Shown here piece by piece: positions 12,241 through 19,179 of a stretch of DNA of 19,179 nt. Origin of the DNA: Syncephalastrum monosporum B8922 (lineage: Eukaryota > Mucoromycota > Mucoromycetes > Mucorales > Syncephalastraceae); the NCBI GenBank assembly GCA_000697355.1, contig JNEN01001185.1:1-19179 (forward strand). The letters are read 5' to 3'. Both the position numbers and the translations under genes were made by a program. The number at the start of each line of letters is the position of its first letter. Positions within the stretch are counted from its first letter, which is position 1. The notes beneath the pieces were generated by a model that saw only the letters and a program-made list of their open reading frames with translations, was not told the DNA's origin and made no database searches.

Positions 12241-12254
12241 CCAATAGGACGCGT
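12241..12254. promoter_or_regulatory. CCAAT box next to ACGCGT, polo kinase promoter
   Basis: CCAAT (12241-12245) and a perfect ACGCGT (12249-12254) lie within 14 bp, roughly 205-215 bp upstream of the polo kinase start. CCAAT boxes are bound by the HAP/NF-Y complex. The pairing with a second ACGCGT upstream of a mitotic kinase is suggestive but not proof. Confidence 0.35.
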
Positions 12255-12447
12255 GGATGGGTCGTTTCTTTCTACCCTGTGTGAAGGGATCCACTCATAG
12301 CTGTCTGGAAGCAAAAGGGAGCATGTGACTGTTCAGCCATCGATACGCAACAGGTACTGTAATGTGTGTCTTCTGAATCATAAAGGGTCGCATCGAAAAG
12401 ACGACATCGTAAGCATAGTATATAAATAGCTATATGTTAGCTGTGGC

Positions 12448-12463
12448 TACATTGTACAATGTA
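12448..12463. repeat. 16-bp perfect palindrome
   Basis: TACATTGTACAATGTA reads the same on both strands. It sits about 410 bp upstream of the polo kinase start and is flanked by two copies of ATGTTAGC (12434-12441 and 12471-12478). It could be a dimeric transcription-factor site, but no factor can be named. Confidence 0.7.
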
Positions 12464-12508
12464 TATAACCATGTTAGCACCGTCTAACGATCCATAAGTA
12501 AGGCACTA

Positions 12509-12529
12509 TGCATCTCTGACTGAGATGCA
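12509..12529. repeat. Short perfect hairpin (8-bp stem, 5-nt loop)
   Basis: TGCATCTC and GAGATGCA are exact inverted copies separated by TGACT. The element lies in the gap upstream of the polo kinase. It is too short to call as a terminator or RNA gene. Confidence 0.6.
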
Positions 12530-13009
12530 AATAGAGGAACGAAAAAGTCAATTCACCGAACAGACTTTTGTTTTGAGGACAACAAGTAAACCTTCATTTC
12601 ATTGTATCGAAAACTTTTCTCTGTATATCATTGTGTGCGTTTGTCCTATGTTAGCAGTGTCTGTCCTACTCTCGCAGAATACGCGGAAGGACCTCAGTAG
12701 GAGCTGGCCCTTTACCGGCGCTCAATGTGATTACGTTTTCTCTCCTTTCTTTGCTCATCATGTGCGTGTGTGCGCCTAAAATATCGTTGTATGCGACGCA
12801 CGATTGATGGCAATATGCAAGGCGTGCATATGCATATGACAGGAAACGAGCTAGACTGCGTTGTTAGATGAATTCCTATATCGCGTACTTCCGTTCGCCT
12901 TCTAGGCTTAACGTTGTAATAATGTCGAAGATGTTTCAGCAACAGTGGTGATAAACAGGCATGCCGGTTACCCGTGTTTACTTGTGCTCCATATCTGTAT
13001 ATGACTTAC

Positions 13010-13240
13010 CCTCTTTCTTTGTATATAATTTATGAGGAATTCAAAGCGAATAAAGTCAAACTTAGCTCGGTGTAATGGTCGTCCGGCCGTTTTGGCAGCT
13101 AAAATCACGTCGTCTTTTTTTAAGCGAGTGTCTGATGTGAGAACGGCGTATTGCCACCCCGTGTTACCAACAAACAAATTTTTGATTTTTCTGTCTGACA
13201 TGAGTCTTCGTATTTCGGACCCTACCCGACCGAGTAAGCT
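13010..13240 (-). other. Unidentified exon-like ORF (77 codons)
   Basis: On the minus strand an open stretch of 231 nt (77 codons, phase 0 at both ends) is preceded by an ATCTTCAG acceptor and followed by a perfect GTAAGT donor. The translation looks protein-like, with segments such as NLFVGNTGWQYAVLTSD and ILAAKTAGRPLHRAKFDF. I do not recognise it. The complementary strand is also open (13032-13244). No matching upstream start exon or downstream exon could be found. It may be a relic exon of a lost gene, part of a degraded transposable element, or chance. Confidence 0.25.
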
Positions 13241-13703
13241 CTGAAGATACACACACTAAATGCTATAGTTGTCATATGTTTACCGGTCCCGTCAGACCCA
13301 TGTGGGTGCCATGCTCGTATAATAACACACATCATTGTTGTCGATCTTTGTGTAGCGTGTCTGTCATGTGGGAGGTCTCTTCCCTGTCTTGTTGCTGAAC
13401 CGGTAATCAGGAACCTGAACTTGTCTTTTTTTGGACAGGATATGTAGAAAAGGTGATGATGGTCTGTTTTACTCAGAAAATTTGATTCAAACTTACAGAG
13501 AAAAGAAATGTGTAGCAAAGGCATAAGGGAAAAAGAAGAGTTAGGGTAGGTAGAGGGCATGAAACAGGAATGGTAACATGAGAAAGGATGTGTTTAGAGG
13601 AATCTTATGAGTGAGGAAGCAAGTGTGAGAGTGACGAAAAATAAGGGAAAAGTAGGTTAGGAACGATGCAGCCAAAAGATAATGAGATGTGAGGATGAGT
13701 AGA

Positions 13704-14940
13704 TCATGCGACGAGCTCTTGATGCCAACTCGGATCCCTGAGCCAACTAGTTGCCTGGGCAGCGGTATAGTCCCGGAAACCAAGGGCCCGCAGGACCTGT
13801 GCGTCATCGTAAACATCGACATGGGCACTTTCGATGACGGCCTCGCGTGCATCCTGCGAAGTCTGTACATGAAAAGAAGAATGACACCCGGCCACGAAGA
13901 AAGGCATATCGACCCGTTCCTCTGGTTTAGCGTGCATACCCTGACTTTGATTCCGAGAGATCAAGGCATGGATCTGCAACAGGCGTTCGAGCTTGCCGTT
14001 CGCTATCTGTCGCAGCCGGTCAACCGAGGTTGTCAGCTCCGCATGACGCTGCTCCTCGGCTTTGATCTGCTCTTGGATGGGCGATGTCTCGAGTCCCACC
14101 CACTGAATCTGCTTCTTGCTGTTCTTGGCAATGATACCCATCGCCATCAGCACGTTCAGTGCGTCGTAAACACGACGTCGAATGTTCTTTTGGTCGGCCT
14201 GCAGCAGGACATAGATGAATAAGGTTGTCAGGTATGTTCTATTTATTCTTCTTACATTGCTGTCTGTTCCCAGCACATTGCCATCTCGTACATGCAGTGC
14301 AAGCTGCTCAGCAACCTGATTATATGAGGTTAGATGTGAGGGTTCGGTGTTTCTAGTCTTCAAAAAAAGTCTAACGTACCTCATTATAGGTTGTGAGGCC
14401 GTGCTGCTCAACCTTGTCGGCGACGAGTTTACTAAAGTGACGCAAGCCTTTAGATGTGCGACCTGTCTTATCATGGGACATTTGGCGTCTACGCTTCTTT
14501 TGCACACCAGAAGAGTTGGTGGAGGGTCGACCACGTTTCTGAGGAGATGCAGCAGCGCGGTTGCACAAGGTCGGGACGGTGTTCCGGACCTCATCCATGT
14601 CATTCAGGAGAGAGGCGATAGAGCTCTTGCGACTCTCCGAGTGCTGAGTAGAGGGAGAGCCGCAAACGGAAGACGACGGCGACGAAGAGCAATAAGGTGG
14701 CGAAGGGAGGGGTGGCATGACATCCTGGATGGGAGGAAGGTGTTGTGCCTTTTGGCTGTGGTGAGGGTCGATTGGTCGAAGGGCAAGTGGCCATACGCAG
14801 TCGTCGTTATGATCGAGATTGCTTGTTGGAGTTTCCACTTGTGGGTAAAAGGGGGGCATCATCATCAATGAGTCGTAAGTGGGGCGTTCGGCCCAGAGCA
14901 TGGGGATGGGTCGGCGGAAACTAGTGGTGGAGGATTCCAT
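13704..14940 (-). CDS. TFDP1: E2F dimerisation partner (DP) transcription factor
   Basis: Three exons (14940-14380, 14315-14256, 14198-13704) give 371 residues. Residues 1-140 are Ser/Pro-rich and probably disordered. A basic KKRRR signal precedes the winged-helix DNA-binding domain, which starts KGLRHFSKLVADKVEQHG (from 164). It continues TTYNEVAEQLALHV and ends ADQKNIRRRVYDALNVLMAM, with the DNA-contacting RRRVYD at 214-219. RRRVYDALNVLMAM is the DP form rather than the E2F form of this helix. A heptad-rich coiled coil follows (about 242-290), then a C-terminal dimerisation segment (DMPFFVAG ... VDVYDDAQVLRALGF), more divergent than animal DP. DP proteins pair with E2F to control G1/S genes in the nucleus. 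Dikarya lack E2F/DP, so this gene points to an early-diverging fungus. It lies downstream of a consensus E2F site at 15315-15322. Confidence 0.95.
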
Positions 14941-15314
14941 GATGCGTAGGGACTGGTATGGGGTAAATGAAATGAAATAACGAGAGTGTGGTGTTTTGAA
15001 GAGTGAAGAGGGAAGAAAGAAAGTTGAAAAGTAAACATCTGTCTCTTTCGTGCGTCAAAAAGTCATCTTGGGCTTTGCCTGTCTTTTTTGCGGACTTTAA
15101 CAACCTCGCTTGGGCCACCGAGCTTGTCTTGTCGCGCTTCAATCCCGGGCGCACCATTTGCACTCACACTCACATCCACCCCTATTCCCCTCATCCCCCC
15201 CTTCTCATGTATCAGTGCACGCCACATACAGAAACACACTCTGTAATGAATCTAACCAGTTTATTTCGTTATATGAAGGCGGCTGACTTCTATAATTGCC
15301 CTCTTGACACTTTT

Positions 15315-15322
15315 TTTGGCGC
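15315..15322 (+). promoter_or_regulatory. Consensus E2F/DP site upstream of the DP gene
   Basis: TTTGGCGC, embedded in a seven-T run followed by GGCGCC, matches the E2F consensus TTTSGCGC exactly. It lies about 375 bp upstream of the DP start codon. A weaker one-mismatch variant (TGTCGCGC) lies at 15130-15137. The match suggests autoregulation of the DP gene by E2F/DP, as known for E2F genes in animals; this is inference. Confidence 0.4.
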
Positions 15323-16003
15323 CTTGTGGCGATCACGATGATAGAAAAGGGGTAGGCGAAAATAAGAAAAATATGGTTAGGCGATAACATCAACATATGC
15401 CGCGGGAACTCTTCCCCTTTATTTTTTGTGGCTATCGCTCTTTCTTTCTTTTTTTTTTTCTCTGAATTCTCTCTAGTGGATTCATTGGACAACGCAGCCG
15501 TGCACGGCCAAGGTTTTGCCTTATGTTCATACCCGTAGTCAGTTGCCTGTCGTCCGTCGTCTCGATAGATCGCAGCCTCATCCCTTCTTCCCACACGCCA
15601 GTTAAAAGATTTTTGGCAGCCTTGTTTACGTCCCAGAGGTCTATATGCAAATCCGATCATTCGGAATTAGCTGTCATCTTTTCAAGCTTTATGACGAACA
15701 CATCGAGTCATGAGCAGGTAGAAAGAAGTCTATCAAGGTAAAACGCTGCAGAAAACGATTGCTGGCAGATATGAACCCATTCTCATTACAAAAAATTAGC
15801 AGAAATGATGGGCTGAAAGGGGCTGTTGTCGCCGCTGTTGTTTTACGGTACATATTGTATACTTTACACTCTTGGAACCCAAAGCGGAAAAAAGATAGTG
15901 TTCTAACATGACTATTTCATAGATTGACAGACTCTAATTTGGCCTCTGTCGGGCTCTGACATTGACACGTGTGATTCTAACTGCAACCCCTTGCTCGTAT
16001 CTA

Positions 16004-16388
16004 CATGCACATACAGCACATATAACAGCATTCACAGACCCTCCCTCTGCATGTGGGGGTGGGGGTAAGACGATATGCATTGCGAACAAGACACGTAGAA
16101 GCAGCGTGCGGATCTTCATGCATGCTCCATTTTGCCGCCGTCACCTTTCTTTCAAGATTGGCATGCCAGCAGAGTGTACTTGGCAAACACTAAAACATAC
16201 GCGCCCATAAAATCGTGTGACAGGCATATCTAGACTCTAATACCTTTTATGTGTCCAAAATGTGGAAAACTGCATGCACTGCGGCGATGAGATGGTACCT
16301 CATATGTCGCTCTGGTCAACTCAGCATACATACAGAAGAGAGACACTTCCAAACATACATACATAGCTGAAGTCCACAATTTCATGCA
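16004..16388. repeat. Cluster of CATGCA/TGCATG hexamers
   Basis: CATGCA or its complement occurs at 16004, 16048, 16117-16124 (overlapping pair), 16271-16278 (overlapping pair) and 16383. This is about seven occurrences in 385 bp counting both strands, well above chance for a hexamer. Role unknown. Confidence 0.6.
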
Positions 16389-17320
16389 TTTCACTGTACG
16401 ATAGACACCTACGACGGTTTTTATTGCTGGAGGTGCTACGGTGCATATTCTTCGGCAGCAGCCGACGCGCGTTCAAAAATAACGCCCGTCCCTGAAAATT
16501 TTTAGAAGTAATTAGATTGGAGTTGCACGTTGTATGTTGTGCAAGTATGCGCCTATACGCATCAAGTCAAGTGGCGCTAGCGCACACGCGCGCAGCCGGG
16601 ATCGCCGGTATACTCGTTGACGTGGCAGATTGTTATTACGGCTCTCATGGATGGAAAGACTTCCATTCTTTTTTTTCCTTGCTAGCACTCTGTGATTGTT
16701 TATATGCTGTAGCGTATGCAAGAATGGGCGCAATGCCTATTTTAGCTTGAATTGAATCGAGTAAAGAGAAGTACAGTAGCGAGACACAAGGTTTTCTTTT
16801 TTGCGCGTGCCCTCCTGCATATTTGATCGATTATGCCAGCAATATCGCGTCGGCCGGGCACCCTAAATCGGAATGGGGACTATACGTCTCACTGTTTCAT
16901 GAAGTAAACAATTGACACAGTCCTTGAGAGTGGACAGAGCTGACCTCTTCGGCTTTTCAGAGTAAAAGGAATCTCAATAATAATGTCGCCTTCTCTTTCC
17001 ATAGGAAACTTCGTTGGACATGCCGGCGCACCGAACTAAACATTAAAGCAACTTTGACAGGTTCATTTGACTAACTCAAAACATTTCCTTCTCTTAAAAA
17101 AACCACATATATACGACGAATAGCATCAGACAGACAACGAAGTTCTGACTTTTCTCACCTTTACCTCAGGCCATGTCCCTTTTTCTTTCACGAGAAAAAT
17201 ATATTTAGGTTACATTCTCAACTATTAGAGGGTCCTGACATAGATATCTGCCCAGTAAAGAGAGGAAAATCGGAAGTATTAAGGTGTGTAGGTATATTAA
17301 CAAGAGCAAAACCGGACAGG

Positions 17321-17332
17321 AGAGAGAGAGAG
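17321..17332. repeat. (AG)6 run, 3' flank of the CBS-PB1 gene
   Basis: A short AG microsatellite lies 59 bp beyond the CBS-PB1 stop codon, in its probable 3' UTR. A GT-rich run (17374-17389) lies between it and the stop codon. Confidence 0.8.
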
Positions 17333-17390
17333 AAACAAGAAAGGGAGCAAGGTATTTGCGTGGGTAGAAAAAACGTGTGTGTGAGTGTGT

Positions 17391-19095
17391 TTAGCGACGA
17401 CCAAGGATGAAGACACCCAGAATCACGACGCCCAAAAAGGTGATAGCAGCCGGAAGCACCAAATCAGTCGATATCGACAAGCCAAACTCACGTTTTTTCC
17501 GTCTCGACCGCGCTTCTTCCTCCTCTTCCTCCTCTTCTTCTTTGGGCGGACCATTATCACTTGCATTAACGTTCTGTGTATTCCTGACAACGAGCCTGAC
17601 ACGGTCAATACGCAACTTCTGTGCAACTTCGACCGCGTCCATGAGGTCCGCACCACATGTCATTTCCACCTCGTCATCTTCATCGTCTTTATACGAGATA
17701 CCGAGCCAATCGTCTGAAAGGCCCACCTTCCTGCAAATGATGTCACGCAAGGCTGCATAATTGTGATAGTCACAGCGGAACCGGTGGGTCTTCTCGGAAT
17801 ATGTGAACTTGAAGGAGAAGGAGGTGACAATACCAGATGAGATGGAAGATTGGGCGTCGTCAGTGGTCGTGCTGCTGCCGCTTGAGTGGTTGAGTAATGT
17901 GCTCTCATCGGTGGGCTGGGGTGTGATAGGCGAGCGCTGCTTGATTATGTGTGGTTCAGAAACAACCGAATCAGACTCGGTGCCCCCATCGTTGCCGGTA
18001 GCGATGCTGTTCCAAAACTTGCTGCCACCACCTGCCTCGCTGTTGCTCCCATCAATGCCATTGATCTTTAGAAAAGATATTAGCCAATGATGACCATCAA
18101 AATTACACCAGTACGTACTTGTTCTAGAGTGGCATAGGTCAGTCTCAACACATCCACAAGGCCAGTAATGTTGCGCTGCTCATCCAACACCGGTAAGTTG
18201 AGATAATGACCGTCTACAAAGTATTTTACAATCAGTGCCCACATAAAGTCATGAGGGTAGCTTACCATGCATCTTTTTGAGGGCTTCAAGAATACTCGTC
18301 GAAGGCGTAGCCGTATCAGGATGTGGCGTCATGACGCGCACCACCGAGCAAGTCTCGGGTGCCAGACCCGCGGCAATTACACGAAGCACAATATCCTTTG
18401 ACTACAATATAGCATTATACCAAGACATCCAAAGTATCAGCATGTGTATACAAGAGCCTTTTCATCCATCTTTACCGTGAATATGCCCACCAAGTCATGC
18501 CGGTCCATGACTAACACTGCCGTAGTGTGGTACTCTTTCATCAGCTTGGAGATTTCACGTACGCTCGTCTTGACCGAGACCTGGACAGGGTGTTCCGCCG
18601 TGTCAAGCACGGTCGTGAGGTCGGGGCAAGACATCTTTTCTCGCAAGGCTTCCATGTATTGGACGAATGGGCCCGAGTTGTTATGTGTCCACTCGCGCTC
18701 GACGCCCTCCAGCGCATCGTACAGCTTGCGTGAGGAACCGTAGGCGCGTTCCATCTTGTTCAGAGCCTCATACAGACACTTTGTGATATCCAAAAGGCCA
18801 AAGATGTTGCCTTCCTCGTTACACACTGGCTGCGCATGTGGAAAATGAATGAGAACGTACTCCCCCACTCGTGCGTTTGATTATCATTACCAAATGTCGA
18901 AAACCCCGAGAGACCATTAAATTCAGAGCGTCTTGTGCAGACGTGTCAGCTGTTACACACATGGGCCCGCGCGTCATGATGGCTGAGACGGCTGTTGTCC
19001 TGGCGCAAATGTATGAGCACGGCGTCTCCTTAATTTATATATGATTACCTTGCATCCAAATGACTTGCCACGACTCGGTACGCCAGGTCCTTAGC
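17391..19095 (-). CDS. CBS-CBS-PB1 domain membrane protein (Mug70-like), 5' partial
   Basis: Six exons are visible: 19095-19049, 18999-18891, 18829-18476, 18401-18266, 18213-18119 and 18065-17391, giving 471 residues with the stop codon. The N-terminus lies beyond the window. The first visible exon encodes the end of an earlier CBS unit (AKDLAYRVVASHLDAR). Then come further CBS motifs (SAIMTRGPMCVTADTSAQDA, FRHLPVCNEEGNIFGLLDIT, the AYGSSRKLYDALEGV linker) and a second pair (VKTSVREISKLMKEYHTTAV, LVGIFTSKDIVLRVI, LNLPVLDEQRNITGLVD). A Ser/Gly-rich linker leads to a PB1 domain (FSFKFTYSEKTHRFRC; acidic KDDEDDEVEMT). A stretch of nine Glu, a basic patch (RSRRKKR) and one C-terminal transmembrane helix (LPAAITFLGVVILGVFILGRR) follow, so it is probably tail-anchored. 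CBS pairs usually sense adenine nucleotides and PB1 pairs proteins. Fission-yeast Mug70 has a similar layout. Exact function is unknown. Confidence 0.93.
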
Positions 19096-19131
19096 CTACC
19101 ATTGATGAAAATATGTATGAGGGGTCTGTGT

Positions 19132-19137
<6 letters not shown>

Positions 19138-19179
<42 letters not shown>
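19138..19179. repeat. Poly-A tract at the right window edge
   Basis: The window ends in about 42 consecutive A. On the CBS-PB1 coding strand this is a T-run about 43 nt upstream of a splice acceptor, within an intron. The run probably marks where assembly stopped; the missing 5' exons lie beyond it. Confidence 0.9.

Larger units (their letters stand above)
12037..13703. other. 1.67-kb interval between polo kinase and DP, no confident gene
   Basis: This interval holds the polo kinase promoter at its left end and the pyrimidine-rich 3' flank of the DP gene at its right end (about 13440-13703 on the minus strand). Between them are a 16-bp palindrome, a hairpin, a repeated 8-mer and an exon-like ORF at 13010-13240, each listed separately. 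Other ORFs here are short and compositionally random. I found no tRNA-like A/B-box pair. Confidence 0.6.
14941..17390. other. 2.45-kb gene-free interval upstream of DP
   Basis: The longest gap in the window separates the DP start codon from the CBS-PB1 stop codon. The DP side holds its promoter and 5' UTR (A/G-rich on the plus strand at 14990-15035) and an E2F-like site. The middle (15700-17300) is AT-rich with T-runs, a CATGCA/TGCATG cluster at 16004-16388, and short AC/AG microsatellites. The longest ORF (15205-15660, minus) begins with ATG but looks compositional. I found no RNA gene or transposon ends. Confidence 0.6.

Noticed and set aside
13689..14222. 177-codon plus-strand ORF
   Set aside because: It lies antisense to the last exon of DP, whose conserved winged-helix motifs fix the true frame.
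15205..15660. 151-codon ORF on the minus strand upstream of DP
   Set aside because: It starts with ATG, but its product is a patchwork with a Lys run from a T-tract, no domain and no splice partners. It overlaps the E2F-like site and is more likely chance in a promoter region.
16517..16750. 77-codon plus-strand ORF in the long gap
   Set aside because: It has no recognisable domain, promoter or splice context, and its length is within chance for this composition.

Overview
This is nuclear DNA from a filamentous fungus, most likely an early-diverging one (Mucoromycota, probably Mucorales-like). Eight protein genes can be read through 45 introns. Almost all introns are 46-65 nt GT-AG introns and all keep frame across the splices. 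The presence of a DP subunit of E2F supports an early-diverging lineage, because Dikarya have lost E2F/DP. The species cannot be named from the sequence alone. Both window ends are homopolymers (poly-G/GA on the left, about 42 A on the right), so they look like contig edges.

Layout, left to right: (1) an MFS transporter of the fucose-permease/Bsc6 type (233-2124, -). (2) Divergent from it, the spliceosome NineTeen-complex-associated protein Cwf18/CCDC12 (2428-3085, +). (3) Convergent with that, only 81 bp away, a 14-exon gene for a mitochondrially targeted SPATA20/YyaL-type protein with a thioredoxin-like and a six-hairpin-like domain (3167-6188, -). (4) In tandem upstream, a secreted/vacuolar serine carboxypeptidase of the carboxypeptidase Y type (6318-8109, -). 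(5) Divergent from it, the TRAPP subunit Bet3/TRAPPC3 (8362-9109, +), whose first intron is GC-AG. (6) Convergent with Bet3, a Polo-like kinase (9342-12036, -). (7) After 1.67 kb without a confident gene, the DP subunit of E2F (13704-14940, -). (8) After a further 2.45 kb gap, a CBS-CBS-PB1 tail-anchored membrane protein (17391-19095, -), whose 5' end runs off the window.

The genes do not form one pathway; this is an ordinary compact fungal gene neighbourhood. The most thought-provoking part is 12-15.4 kb. A mitotic kinase and a G1/S transcription-factor subunit sit next to each other on the same strand. Two ACGCGT boxes plus a CCAAT box lie upstream of the kinase, and a consensus E2F site lies upstream of the DP gene itself. 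The larger gaps hold short palindromes, a repeated 8-mer, a CATGCA cluster and an exon-like ORF (13010-13240) that I could not identify. I see no CRISPR array, no convincing tRNA or rRNA gene and no intact transposon. I did not find a new multi-gene system.
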